The notes: a model not told the origin generated them from the letters alone. Numbered from the stretch's first letter, positions 1-11,871 are shown. The stretch: DNA of 64,000 nucleotides from Cephalopachus bancanus (GCA_027257055.1 JAPVLO010000233.1:2108001-2172000); one strand, 5' to 3'. Numbers and translations are program-made.

Positions 1-314
1 GGGCATGGGGCCAGGACCCCAGAGCTCACAGCCAGGAAACTTGGGTGTGCAAACCAACCGCTCCCAAATCTCCCATGTGCACGGGGCCCAAATTGCCATC
101 TGAGTTAGATCCTCTGAGGGCAGAGAAGTGTCTGGTGCCGGGCGCGGTGATGCCTTCTGCAGCCCTGACAGGGTCTCTATCCCTGTCCCACTTTCCAGCC
201 ATGACGTACTGCTGTGATTCGGAGAGGTTTGGGCTCAAAGCAGTTTTCACAGACACAGGGGACCCTCTTGTGAAGATCTCTTCCCTTGCCCGTCATTCTA
301 CCCAACAAGTAGTC

Positions 315-362
315 TATTTATTATTATTATTATTATTATTTATTATTATTATTATTATTATC
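315..362. repeat. (TTA)n microsatellite
   Basis: TTA/ATT trinucleotide array with one interruption. Confidence 0.95.
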
Positions 363-912
363 CTGGTCCTCTGGCTCCAGGGAAGATGCTTCTCTCCTCC
401 CAGCCCAGACCCAGGTGAGACTCCAGGAACACGGTAGCACAGGCGTCCGTGTGGACAATACCACCCAGTGGAGACTGGCATGAGACCATCCTATCATCAG
501 CAAAGCCCATCGAGTGCTGATCCCAAGACAATCTCCAGCTCCCAAGGTGGGGGAAACCACATTCTTCTCCTAATACTGACAACAGTTCATAGGGCAACAC
601 CAAGGTCGATGCTTCTGATAATGGCGGTGGTGGTGTTGTGGAGGTGCTGATGGTGACGATTCTATTTCCCAAAATAGCGCTTTTTTGTTTTTTTTGTTTT
701 CTCAGTGGAGCCACAGACCTCCTAGAAAAGTGGAGTTTTTTAGAAAGTAAAAGAAACTGTGCTCATTTATGCCAGCTCAGCAGCAACCGTGACCCTGCTA
801 ATTCTGAGAGGAAAATTAATGGCCCTGGTTAGGGGATAATTCTCGTCCTGGGTTCTCGAGGTTTCCTAGAAGGGAGAGACTTCCATTCTCCCACAGAAAT
901 GTACCCACAGAG
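363..912. other. Intergenic, nothing recognised
   Basis: Moderate GC, a TGGTGGTGGTG-type patch near 625 and a T-rich patch near 680. Short open frames without recognisable motifs. The first 300 bases of the window are similar. Confidence 0.5.
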
Positions 913-1112
913 AGGATCACTTGAGCCCAGGAATTTGAGACCAGCCTGGGTAGCAGAGCGAGAACTCTTCTCCACAAAAAATTTTTTTAAAAATTAGCCG
1001 GGCATGGTGGTGTGTGCCTGTAGTCCCAGCTACTCGGGAGGCTGAGGAGGGAGGATCACTCGGGTTGTGATTGTGCCACTACACTCCAGCCTGGGCAAAA
1101 GAGCAAGACCTT

Positions 1113-1118
<6 letters not shown>
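913..1118 (+). mobile_element. Alu, 5' truncated
   Basis: Starts within the left arm (AGAGGATCACTTGAGCCCAG) and lacks part of the right arm before the AG repeat. Confidence 0.88.

Positions 1119-1121
<3 letters not shown>

Positions 1122-1163
<42 letters not shown>
1122..1163. repeat. (AG)n microsatellite
   Basis: Uninterrupted AG run that replaces the A tail of an Alu, followed by further purine-only sequence to about 1190. Confidence 0.95.
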
Positions 1164-1172
<9 letters not shown>

Positions 1173-1611
1173 AGAAAGGAGGAAGGAAATGTACCCACAG
1201 GGATTCTGGCTTCTTGCCGTGACCGAGCCAGGCGGTCAGCCCAGGTGAAGGCCTGAGCCCCTGAAGCCCAGCCCCTTCCCAGCCGCCTCCTCGAACTAGC
1301 TTTTTCCGGGACGTGCCTTTCACCTGCCTTTCCTGCCAGGTCAGAAGCAGCAAATTAAATGCAAAGCTTCAAAGCCCCAAGTCCCAGGCAGCCACACTGG
1401 TCCCGAGTGGCGGAGGCTGCTGTTTTGCTGACCCCTCGCCCCCCCATACCCCCAAGGCGCCCCCTGGTCCCAGGCAGCCTCACTGGCATTCTTGCTTCGA
1501 ACGGTGGCGACACCTGTATCCCACAGGGCACTAAGATGTCATTCGGCCTTCGCTTGACACAAATGCTCGGTTAGGTACTAAGTCCGTCTCTCAGTCTGTT
1601 TAAAAATGAGT

Positions 1612-1899
1612 CCACTAGCCAGGCATGGTGGCTCCTGCCTGTCATCCCAGCACTTTGGGAGGCTGAGGCGAGAGGATTGCCTGAGCCCAGGGTTCAAGAC
1701 CAACGTGGGCAACAGGGCGAGACCTCGTCTCTATAATACATCAAAATTAGCCGGGCGTGGTGGTGCATGCCTGTGGTTCCAGCTACTTGGGAGGCTGAGG
1801 CGGAAGGATCACCTGAGCCCAGCAGGTCGAGGCTGTGGTGGCCATGAGCGTGCCACTGCACTCCAGCCTGGGCAACAGACTCCAACTAAAAAAAAAAAA
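1612..1899 (+). mobile_element. Alu dimer
   Basis: Complete left and right arms with the window's typical CAGGTCGAGGCTG right arm; A tail at 1888-1899. Confidence 0.93.
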
Positions 1900-2009
1900 G
1901 TCCACAACCACTTTTTTAAAAAACCATGCTGGACCTTCTGCACGAGGCCTTTGGATAGCAGAGAAGATGCTTGTCTCAATCCGTTTACACATGATAAAAA
2001 TGAAAACAC

Positions 2010-2465
2010 ACAAGTTATTTTATTTATTTTAATTTTAGGAGTATGTGTGCAGGTCTGTTCCATGGGTATTTTGTGTGATGGTTTTGTGCTTCTATTGAGC
2101 CCATCACCAGGTGATGGGCATGGTACCCCATGGGTGATTTTTCAACCCTCACCCCCTTCCTGTCTCCCCTCCTCCCTCCTCTCTTAGGGGTCCCCAGTGT
2201 CTGTTGTTCCCCTCCTCATGCCTGTGTGTACTGAGTGTTTAGTTCCCACTTATGAGTGAGAACACATGGCATTCAGTTTCTGTTTCTGTGATAATTCACT
2301 TAAAATGACAGTCTCCAGCTGCATCCATGTAGCTGCAAAGGACAGGATTTCATTCTTTTTCATGGCTGCATAGTATTCCACGGTGTATATGTACCACATT
2401 TTCTTTATCCAGTCCACCGCTGATGGGCACCCGGATGATTCCATGTTTTTGCTATTGAAAAACAT
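2010..2465 (-). mobile_element. L1 3' end (antisense)
   Basis: In reverse this is the L1 3' UTR and ORF2 tail: GAGTGAGAACACATGGCATT, CATGGCTGCATAGTATTCCA, GTATATGTACCACATTTTCT and TCCATGTTTTTGCTATTG. It is immediately followed by a plus-strand Alu. Heavily 5' truncated. Confidence 0.85.
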
Positions 2466-2471
2466 ACAATT

Positions 2472-2860
2472 TAGCCAGGTGTGGTAGCTCACGCCTGTCA
2501 TCCCAGAGGCAGAGGTGAGAGGATAGCCTGAGTCTTTGGGAGGCAGAGGTGAGAGGATAGCCTGAGTCTTTGGGAGGCAGAGGTGAGAGGATAGCCTGAG
2601 TCTTTGGGAGGCAGAGGTAAGAGGATAGGCTGAGTCCAGGGGTTTGGGACCAGTCTGGGCGTCTTGGCAAGACCTTATCTCTACAATAAATTTTTAAAAA
2701 TCAACCAGGTGTGGTGGTGCATACCTGTGATTCCAGCTATTTGGAAGGCCAAGGTGGAAGGGTCACCTGAGCCCGGCAGGTCGAGGCTGTGGTGGCTGTG
2801 AGCATGCCACTGTACTCCAGCCTGGAAGACAGAGTGAGATTCCAACACACACACACACAA
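2472..2860 (+). mobile_element. Alu dimer expanded by a 34-bp repeat
   Basis: The left arm contains the tandem repeat, giving about 390 bp instead of about 290. The tail ends in a short CA run (2844-2860). Confidence 0.9.
2507..2642 (+). repeat. 34-bp tandem repeat inside an Alu
   Basis: Units start at 2507, 2541, 2575 and 2609. They are nearly identical and derive from the Alu left arm (GAGAGGATAGCCTGAG plus TTTGGGAGGCAGAG). Confidence 0.92.
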
Positions 2861-3849
2861 ACAGAAAAAGAAAAGAACAGCACACAATTTAAAAACTCTG
2901 GCAGAAACGCCCACCACTCTGTAACTGCATTTGTTTATCTTTCCCCAGCCTCAGCCTTGGCCAGGGGCTGCAGACCCCATATCTGGAGCTGTTCCCCGTT
3001 TCTCAAGTTCCCCTCCATGTTTTCTTGCTGTGCCCCAAATCAGCCCACATTGGGCTCAATGAAGCTTGTTACGAATCCCCAGGAGTTTCCACTCTGACCT
3101 GCTCTCGGGTCTAGCAAAGGGATGCCATGTCCTGGTGCTTTCCCCAGCATTCCCTGGCCAGGTATCACCCCCAGGCTTTGAGTCACTGCGTGAAAGGCAG
3201 TCCCATGGGCAGCTTCCTTCCACTTGGGATTTACGGACCAGGTGTTTGTCTGCTGCTGGTTGGTAGCGATGTTGGTAGGCCCCTGCAGCCAGAGAGAAGT
3301 GGGGGAAGACAGAGGCTTTCTATCAGACGCGGGGGGGCGCCCGACCTCATCTCTGACCGGCGCCATCACCACCTCCCAGGCCCAGCTGAAGTTCCCTCCT
3401 CCGCAGGTCACCAGCTGTCAGCGGGAGAAGGCATTTTCGGGAGACGGATGCCGCTTTTCAGGTTCCAAAAGGCCACATGCTAAAAATACTGATGGCAGAA
3501 ACTGTCACTCGAGTGTTACCCGGCAGGGGGGGAGATGGGCTGTGAAATGGAGTGACCAGCCCTCCAGAGAGGGATGTCTCGACCGGCTCAGTCTGTGAAT
3601 GAGCCTGAGGTCTGGAGCCCATCCTGGGCTCCAGAAACGGGGGGCGTCACGGAAAGAGATGGCCCTGTGCCTCTGCTCCCACCCAACCCTGCCACCCAGC
3701 AAGGGCTCACGTCCCTGTTTCCTCTCTGGACAGGTGAGATCTTGCCTCACCCACGATCCCAGGCTAAGCACCCTGGAGTCCTCCTTCATGGAGCACTCAC
3801 ACTGGTTGCTCATTTTCAATGTCTCATCCTGTAAATTTGTCATTAATAA
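2861..3849. other. Intergenic, GC-rich, nothing recognised
   Basis: Single-copy-looking sequence with several overlapping open frames (the longest about 120 codons on each strand). None has a recognisable domain or a convincing start. Confidence 0.5.
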
Positions 3850-4160
3850 TCTCTCCAGTGTGGTGGCTCACGTCTGTCATCCCAGCACTTTGGGAGGCCG
3901 AGGCGAGAGGGTTGCCTGAGCCCAGGGGTTTGAGACCAGCCTGGGCAACTTGGTGAGACTTCTCTCTACAATAAATCAAAAATTAGCCGGGCGTGGTGAC
4001 ACATACCTGTAGTTTCAGCTACTTGGGAGGCTGAGGCAGAAGGATCGCCTGAGCCCAGCAGGTCGAGGCTGCAGTGGTTGTGAGTGTGCCACTGCACTCC
4101 AGCGACAGAGTGAGACCCTGTCTCAAATAATAATGGTAATAGTAAGAATAATAATAATCT
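3850..4160 (+). mobile_element. Alu dimer with TAA-rich tail
   Basis: Full dimer to about 4125; the tail has become AATAATAATGG-type sequence. Confidence 0.9.
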
Positions 4161-4249
4161 GTATCAGGGTTCTCCAAAGAGGCAGAACCACTGCGATGAG
4201 TGCAGAGAGAGACAGTGGGGGAGCATACCTCGTTGTGCTTCACAGAGAT

Positions 4250-4542
4250 GCCATTTTTTTTTTGAGTCAGAGTCTCGCTCCGTTGCCCAGGCTGGAGTGC
4301 CGTGGCACACTCACGGCCGCCCCAGCGTTAACCTGCTGGGCTCCGGCGATCCTTCCGCCTCAGCTTTCCAAGTAGCCAAACTACAGGTGCACACTACCAT
4401 GCCCAGTTAATTTCTGATTTGTTGTAGAGACCAGGTCTCACCAAGTTGCCCGGACTGGTCTTGAACCCGCCAGCTCAGGCAATCCACTTGCCTCGGCTTC
4501 CCAAACTGCTGGGATTACAGGCTGTGCCACTGAGCCCGGCCG
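4250..4542 (-). mobile_element. Alu dimer
   Basis: Poly-T start, then GAGTCAGAGTCTCGCTCC; ends in the left-arm head near GAGCCCGGCC. Confidence 0.92.
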
Positions 4543-4545
4543 AGA

Positions 4546-4835
4546 TTGCGTTTTTTATAAATTCAAGACTTGCAGCAACCGTGCATCAAGCAAATCCATC
4601 GGTGCCATTCCCCCAACGGTGCATGCTCTCTCCATGTCTCTGTGTCACATGTTGGTGATTCGTGCAATATTTCAAACCTTTCTGATTATGCTATCTGTTA
4701 TGGTGACCTGTGATCGGTAATCTTCCATGTTACTGTTACCATTGTTTTGAGACACCAGCGACTGCACTCCCATATACTACAGTGAACCCAATCAAAAAAT
4801 GTTGTATGTGTTCTGACTGCTCCACTCTGGGGGGA
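4546..4835 (+). repeat. Old interspersed repeat, family not assigned
   Basis: The stretch with TCTCTGTGTCACATGTTGGT, GACCTGTGATCGGTAATCTT and TGTATGTGTTCTGACTGCTC resembles a widespread mammalian fossil repeat, probably a DNA transposon, that I remember but cannot name with confidence. It sits between two Alus. Confidence 0.4.
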
Positions 4836-4847
4836 GTGGGTAGGAAT

Positions 4848-5066
4848 GTCCCCCAGCCTGGGCAACATGGCAAGACCTCGTCTCCCCAGTAAAATAAAAT
4901 AAAATAATTAGCTGGGCATGGTGGCGTGCACCTGTAGTCCCAGCTACTCGGGAGGCTGAGATGGAAGGATCACCTGAGCCCAGGAGGCCAAGGCTGTGGT
5001 AGCTGTGATCGTGCCACTGCACTCCAGCCTGAGTGGCAGAGTGAGACTCCGACTCAAAAAAATAAA
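4848..5066 (+). mobile_element. Alu, 5' truncated
   Basis: Begins at CCCAGCCTGGGCAACATGG of the left arm; the middle A-rich linker is (AAAAT)n; the right arm is complete. Confidence 0.9.
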
Positions 5067-5299
5067 AAGTCTCACCTCCTTCTGTTCTCACTAAGTTTAG
5101 ACTCTCATTTCCATCTGCCACCCTACTCCTGTGACCTCTTAAATTATCCCCCGTCTCCTGTGATGCCTTCTGACAACCCAGAGGACACACATCATCAGTC
5201 TTATCATCCTTAACTTTGTGTCTTTTTTAAAAACATTGCCCCATGGCACACAAAACAACGCCTTGACAGTCCAGGTGTTTTCCACGCTGTTCCTCCAGG

Positions 5300-5830
5300 C
5301 TGCGTGTCTGTACAGCTAATCTATTGCATGCAGCAAATTACCCCAAAAGAGGATCACTTGAGCTCCAAAGGTCCAGGCTGCAGTGAGCTATGACTGCACG
5401 CTAGCCAGGGCAACAGAGTAAGGCCCCATCTCAAAAAAAAAAATTACCCCAGAAGCGAGTGACTTAAAGCTACAACAAAACGTGTATTTTTCTCTTCTTT
5501 TCTGTGGGTCAAAAATTCAGGAAGTTCTCTTGTGGATTTCAGTCAAGATGTCAGCTTGGGCTGCAGTCACCCAAAGCTTTGACCCAATGCTTGAAGACCT
5601 TCTTTCAAGGTGGCTTGCTCACGTGGACAGCACACTGGAGCCAGATGTTGGCAGGAGACCTCTGTGGCTGCCCGCTGTGGGTCCCTCCCTAGGCTGCCTA
5701 TGTGTCCCTCAGGACAAGGCAGCTGGCCTCCCCCAGGGCAGGTGACCCGAAAAACAGCAAGGGAAATGGCCACATCCTCTATGACCAAATCTATGAAGTC
5801 ACCCATCATCACTTCCGCCGTCCTCGTTTG
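5300..5830. repeat. Old interspersed repeat interrupted by an Alu monomer
   Basis: GCAAATTACCCCAAAAG before the Alu monomer and AATTACCCCAGAAGCGAGTG after it suggest one old element split by the insertion. The following GTGGGTCAAAAATTCAGGAA and TTGGGCTGCAGTCACCC fit a common fossil repeat I cannot name. The right limit is uncertain. Confidence 0.4.
5348..5442 (+). mobile_element. Alu monomer fragment
   Basis: GAGGATCACTTGAGCTCC to GGGCAACAGAGTAAGGCC plus A tail, inserted into an older repeat. Confidence 0.75.
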
Positions 5831-6320
5831 GTCACAGCGACCCACCCTGAGACAGTGTGGGGGACATCGTGCAGGAGCATGGACACAGGAGCAAGGGTCA
5901 GTGGATGTTGGCGAGAAGGCCGTCTGCCACGATTTCCCACCTTGGCTTTCCCCCTCCCGTCCTGTGCCCACGTCCTCACGGTGGTCACCCAAAGCCTCCT
6001 CCAAGGGCCTACCTGCCTCACCAGCACTCACCCAATTCAAGCCGCCAAGGGCCTACCTGCCTCACCAGCAGTCACCATGGGAAGGCCAAGCCACTCCAAA
6101 AGCTTTTGCGAGCAGCTGTCTCCCTGGCCGACTCACAGTTTTACCGCAATTAGTGCACTTAACTCACTCTGCCTGGGATTGGAGGTGGGTGCAAATGTAT
6201 TTGCTCTAAAGACTGGAAACTCCTGAAAGACAGTCCAAGATGCATTCATGTTTTCACTCGATCCTTGCAAAGCACTCGGAGAAGAATAGGAGTTTATTAA
6301 ATTGAATTAAATGTGCCTTT
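5831..6320. other. Intergenic, contains the 44-bp-period direct repeat
   Basis: Open frames on both strands (for example 5610-6209 on plus) cross the direct repeat at 6001-6070. The products are Pro/Ser-rich and match nothing I know. Confidence 0.45.
6001..6070. repeat. 26-bp direct repeat, 44-bp period
   Basis: Identical 26-base blocks at 6001-6026 and 6045-6070, separated by 18 bases. Open frames crossing it show no recognisable product. Confidence 0.85.
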
Positions 6321-6323
6321 CAG

Positions 6324-6627
6324 GCCAGGTGCAGTGGCTCACACCTGTAATCCTGGCACTTTGGGAGGCAGAGGTGGGAGGATTGATTGAGCCCGAAAGT
6401 TTGAGACCAGCCTAGGCAACACAGGGAGACCTCATCTCTACAAAAGAAAAAAAAAATTAGCTGGGCATGGTGGCACATGCCTGTGGTCCCAGCTACTCAG
6501 GAGACTGAGGAAGAAGGATCACCTGAGCCCAGGAAGTTGAGGCTGCAGTGAGCTGTGATCATGTCACTGCACTCCATCCTGGGTGGCAGAGTGGAGCTCC
6601 AACTCAAAACAAAAAATAAATACATAA
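6324..6627 (+). mobile_element. Alu dimer
   Basis: Starts GGCCAGGTGCAGTGGCTCAC; J-like older sequence with a full tail. Confidence 0.93.
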
Positions 6628-6859
6628 AATAAGATGCCTTCCTCCCCGACAGGATCACTGGTTGGACTCACTCTTGAAAGAGAGACTATCTCATTTAGCA
6701 TTCATACTAAGTGCCAGCAGCTGGGTATGGACACGGAACTTGCTTTCATGGTGTCTTCAACCTACTGGAACATTTACACATTCTCACGAATGGCTAGCCA
6801 AATGAAACCACATTTAACAATCTCTGTTCTGTCAACTTAGTGCATCAGAATATGCTGAT

Positions 6860-7171
6860 CTTTTTTTTTTTTAATTTTAGTTGGAGTCTCACTCTGCCAC
6901 CCAGGCTGGAGGGTATTAGCGTGATCACGGCTCACTGCAGCCTCAACCTCCTGGCCTCAGGTGATCCTTCTGCCTCCCCCTCCCAAGTAACCATGACTAC
7001 AGGTACACACCATCACACCCAGCTTTTTTTTTTTGTTCCTTTGTCTTTATGTAGAGATGAGGTCTCACTGTGTATAGCCTAGGCTGATCTTGAAAGCCTA
7101 GGCTCAAACAATCCTCCCACCTCAGCCTCCCAAAGTGCTGGGATTATAGGCATGGGCCACCATGGCTGGCC
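6860..7171 (-). mobile_element. Alu dimer
   Basis: From a poly-T run to CATGGCTGGCC; an internal T run marks the middle linker. Confidence 0.93.
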
Positions 7172-7199
7172 AGAATAAAAATTTTTTAAATACCATCAG

Positions 7200-7485
7200 G
7201 GGCTAGGCATGATGGCTTACACCTGTAATCCCAGCATTTTGGGAGGTTTAGGCAGGAGAATAACTTGAGTCCAGGAGTTCAATATCAGCCTGGGCAACAT
7301 GGCAAGACCTCATCTCTACAATAAATCAAAAGATTAGCCAGGTTTGGTGGTGTGCACCTATAGTCCCAACTACTTGGAAGGCTGAGGCGAAAGGATCACC
7401 TGAGCCCAACAGACCAAGGCTGCAGTAGCTGTGTTCATGCCACCGCATTTCGGCCTGGGCCACAGAGTGAGACTCTGAAAAAATA
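7200..7485 (+). mobile_element. Alu dimer
   Basis: GGCTAGGCATGATGGCTTAC onward, diverged, tail reduced to GAAAAAATATA. Confidence 0.9.
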
Positions 7486-7489
7486 TATT

Positions 7490-8594
7490 TTTTTACTCAT
7501 TTTGAAATGAAATGTGGGGCAAAAAACAATTTTTTACCTGGAAGATTTTATGACCTGATTTTTCCACTTTCTTTTCAGCTTTTTCCTGAGGGTTACCATT
7601 TATTTATTCACACGCTCAACAAACATTGACTGACCAAGTAACTACAGGGATTCAGAGATGAACAAGATGAAGTTTCTTCCTTCAAGGCCTTTGCAGCCTT
7701 GCAGGGCAGCCCCATGGGTACAGCAATGACTGTGGTGCAGCAGCTGGTCTGAGGAAGGGACCCGCATGACAGCCTCAGATTCCAACAGCGATTTGGAAGA
7801 CGCTCCTCTCGATCTGGCCAGGTGAGGGGCAGAGCTCTTCATTCTGTGTAGAAGCCACAGGAAGAAGCCACGACCTACATCTGAGAAAAAGAGCGGGATT
7901 GTTTTTGTCCAGCAAGATCTGGGCACCATTCCCCGATGCTCAGAACCAAACAAACATCTTACCAACCTCTCCTTCATTCTAGGCAGGGAATTGAGAACCA
8001 AGAAAGAGAAAAGAAATGGGGGTGCCTTAAGATTTGCTGGGTGAGGGGTCTCAGCAGCATGACTTCTGGCAAAAGCAAACCTCATCTGAGACTGTCCCAG
8101 GGTCGTCCTGCCCCACTCTGGACCAGGTGTCTGTCCTCAAGAGGACAAGCATGCTGGGGACTCGATCCTAGTGACGCCATTGAACCTAGAATCTGTTGAC
8201 TGTAGAAGGAAAAAAAATGAAAACAAGCTCAAACCTTCATTCCCAGGGAAACAATACTATTCCCATAATCATCATAACCTTTTGAACCAAGAATCAGAAC
8301 CCGTGGGCATTCCCATTGTTTGTGTCCAACAATGAGATGGAATATTTCGCTTCGTTGCTGTCTTGTAACCCTGGGATATGTGACAGCTAAAATAAACCTC
8401 GTAAATGCTCATTTATTTTTAATGCATGGATTTTCATGCACATGAAATAGATTGTACACGTAGGGCAACCCCCTGGGGTCCCCTCCTACTCTGGGAGCTT
8501 TTCTGTTCTCTTAATGAATCCTGCTTTCAAATAATATATACATATACACATAAAAAGGATTTATATGATCTAAGCACAGTCTAAAGCTTAATAA
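7490..8594. other. Intergenic, single-copy-looking
   Basis: No repeat family recognised. The 147-codon minus frame at 7642-8085 has no recognisable motif and no coding support. Confidence 0.45.
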
Positions 8595-8899
8595 AAAGAA
8601 CACCCATGTATTTACCACCCTGTGCAAGAAATAAATGTCAGTTAATTATTAATAATAACACTATTTTTGAGCACTTTTTATGTGACAGGCATTGTTCTAA
8701 GCCACTCTACATACATTACCTGATTGAGCTTCACAACAACCCTATGGGTTAGGTATTATTCTCATCATGTTACACATGGGAAGACAAGTTGACTGAGAAG
8801 CCTGAACAAGGGCACACAGATAACAAGCGGTGAAGCTAGGATGGGAGCCTAGATGACCTGACTCTAGAGCCCACGCTTTTAATCACTCCACCATACAGA
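8595..8899 (-). repeat. Duplicated MIR-containing segment, copy A
   Basis: MIR on the minus strand (GACAGGCATTGTTCTAAGC, CACAACAACCCTATGGG, ACACAGATAACAAG) plus about 50 bases of non-MIR flank. Both parts are shared with copy B about 1.07 kb downstream. Confidence 0.75.
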
Positions 8900-9251
8900 G
8901 GTTCTTCCTTGTACAACACTGGGACAAGAGTTGGCAATAAAATGAAATTTTATCATTCAAATCCAATTTCTCCATAGACGCCTCTTCTATGGAGGACGAG
9001 TTTGCAAGCAGAGCCAGGAGAGACGAGCTGGAGGGGAGAAAGCGAGGAACACAGAGAGAGAGACTGAGGAGACTGTGCACCACAGAGATGTTTATTTCAG
9101 ACTCTGTCTAGAGGTGAGAGATTTGGAGAAGCATGGACATAACAGTGAGTACACTCTTCCTTCCTTTTCCTGGTTGTCCCATCATCACCCCATCCTGGAC
9201 CTTTCTAAAACCTGAGGCAATTGTTCCATCTCTTATAAAAAGATAAGATCT

Positions 9252-9500
9252 GTCAGCTACTTAGGAGGCTGAGATGGGAGGATCACTTGAGCCCAGGACT
9301 TCTGGGCTATAGTGCTCTAAGTTCAGCATCAATATGGTGACCTCCTGGGAACAGGGGACCTCCAGGTTGCCCACACAGGTGTGAACCGGCCCGGGGTGGA
9401 AATGGAGCAGGTCAAAACTCCTGTGCTGATCAGTAGTGAGACCATGACCTGTGAACAGCCACAGCACTCCAGCCTGGGCAACATAGTGTGACCCTGTTCT
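9252..9500 (+). pseudogene. 7SL RNA pseudogene
   Basis: Unlike an Alu, this copy keeps the S-domain of 7SL: TTCAGCATCAATATGGTGAC, GGTTGCCCACACAGG, GTGAACCGGCCC and GAGCAGGTCAAAACTCCTGT, then the Alu-domain 3' part ending CTGGGCAACATAG and an A-rich tail. It lacks about 30 bases at the 5' end, and a stretch after GTAGTGC (the region with GCCGATCGGGTGTCCG in 7SL) is deleted. It is a retrocopy, not an SRP RNA gene. Confidence 0.9.
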
Positions 9501-9651
9501 AAAAATAAATAAGTGAAAATTTAAAAAAACTTTTTAAATGTGTTACAGTTGTCCCAAAAGCTTGTGACCACTTCATCTTTCTATCTCCTCAGTCTCCCAC
9601 AACCGCCTTCCCTTCGCAAAGGATGGTCCTTGCTTTCCTTCGCCAAGATGT

Positions 9652-9959
9652 GTGAAAAAGAGGACTCTCATTTTCACCCTGGCAAAGAAATAGCTGCCAG
9701 TTTATTGTCGATAATAACGATGTTTGAGCACTTGCTGTGCGACAGGCACTGTTCTAAGCACTCCACATACAATGCCTGACTGAGCTTTATAACAACCGTA
9801 TGGGTTACGTGTTGTTCTCAACATGTTACAAAAGGAAAGACAAGTTGACTAAGAAGCTTGCCCAAAGGCACACAGATAACAAGTGTTAGAGCTAGGATGG
9901 AAACCTGGACAACCTGACTCTAGAGCCCGTGCTTTTAATCATTCCGCCATACAGAGGCT
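9652..9959 (-). repeat. Duplicated MIR-containing segment, copy B
   Basis: Shares with copy A derived differences from MIR (GACAAGTTGACTAAGAAGC, CCATACAGAGG) and the flanking block AAAAAGAGG...CACCCTGG...AAGAAATA. This points to duplication of the locus, not two independent MIR insertions. The sequences part company after ACAGAGG. Confidence 0.75.
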
Positions 9960-10940
9960 CGGTGATGAGTGAAAACAGAAGCTTACTTTTTGCCGACATG
10001 ACCTGTTTGCGTCGCTTAGAAACGTGCTTCAGTTCAACAACACCTCCGTGCCCACCAAACACACCCAAGTTCAATTGAAACTCAAGCTGACGTTTCTCCA
10101 CGTTTTTTCCTTAACATACTCCCTGCCAATCATGGATAATAAATATTTATTTCGGGGGACTTGATTCTCTCCATTTTTCTCCTTGCAGAAATCACCTTCA
10201 TGAAAAAAGTCACATGTTTCACCTCCTAGAATAGCCAAGAGCACCCCAAAAATGAATTCCAAGGCAGCTCTCCAAAAGTGGCAATGGGTGGTGAGAACTA
10301 CAGACTCTGAACTTGATCTCTTCTCTGCGCAGGGTCACCAAAGCAGGGAATGGTGAAGAGAACTTGCTACCGAGTCCTCTAGCTAATCTGACCCCCTCAC
10401 CCCTGAGTCTCCATGTCAGTGATTTGGAGTTGGAATGTCTGATAACTTGTGAATAGGCAGGAAGCCATTGTCCAGGAAAGTGGTGACCTAATTATTACCA
10501 GGTCAGTGTCAGAGTGGGTCTCGGTGATGGGCTGCATCCTTTTGTGATGAGGGGCTCTCTGGGTACACAGATAAAGCCACTGACTGTCCATGGGAGAAGA
10601 TACCCAGCAAAAAAAGGGAAGCTGTCACTTGAAAGAAGGTGCTGAGAAACCAGAACTGCTGGCCAGAGCAGGCGGGGAATGCGAGGCCCCTCTGCCAGTG
10701 TCCAGAGGCCTGTGGGGCTGTGCGTGCCCTGGTGTCCAGCCACCTGGGCCCCCATGGATGGACTCACCGATGAAGAAGGGAGGACAGCAGACCAGGCTGC
10801 CAGGGTGGCCACATACTTTCTGTGGGTCTCTGAAAAGAAGAGGTTATGGCCTTTTTTAACTTTCAAACTTCCCTTAGATACCTTTTATTAAATGAGGAGT
10901 CAGTGACATTTTGTCAAATGTCAATGAAAATGTTTGTTCA
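9960..10940. other. Intergenic, single-copy-looking
   Basis: Between the duplicated MIR segment and an Alu. Nothing recognised. The 123-codon minus frame at 10495-10866 is unsupported. Confidence 0.45.
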
Positions 10941-10942
10941 GT

Positions 10943-11243
<301 letters not shown>

Positions 11244-11583
11244 CTAGAATAGAATCAAGCTGAGGAAAGCGCAGACCATGGCGGCTCATGTCACAGGTGC
11301 CTCTGGGCAGGGGTTATGGTAACATTTTTCCAATAAGCTAGGTCGGGGCACTAAGAACCCACAAAAGAAACTCTTAGAAAGACACCCCTGTGCTACAATT
11401 GACAAACGCCAGTCAATTAAAAGGACATAAAGGCAAAAACACAGGGCAGAAGACACGATGATAAAAAAATCTCCTTACCACACAAGCCCAGACACACATG
11501 CGTCAGGGCTATTTTTGCATCAGGTTGCAAATTCTATCTTGAAAGAGATAAAAATGGTGTTAGAGTCAGAGTGATCATGGGAA

Positions 11584-11860
11584 TTTTTTTTTTTTTGAGT
11601 TGGAGTCTCACTCTGTCACCCAGACTGGAGTGCAGCGGAACGCTCCTGGCCACTGCAGAAGGCAATCCTTCTGCCTCAACCTTCCAAGTAGTCAGAACTA
11701 CAGGCATGCGCTACCACGCCCAGCTAATTTTTTGATTTATTGTAGAGACAAGGTCTCACCAAGTTGCCCGGGTGGGTCTTAAACCTGCAGGCTCAGGCAA
11801 TCCACTTGCCTCAGCCTCCCAAAGTGCCGGGATAGCAGGCTGAACCACCGAGCCCGGCCA
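11584..11860 (-). mobile_element. Alu dimer, first of a tandem pair
   Basis: Preceded by GATCATGGGAATTT; the same motif recurs after it at 11861 and again near 12147. Confidence 0.92.
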
Positions 11861-11871
11861 ATCATGGGGAT

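Noticed and set aside
2507..2642. Tandem 34-bp units as a possible CRISPR-like array
   Set aside because: There are no unique spacers; it is a minisatellite inside an Alu of a vertebrate genome.
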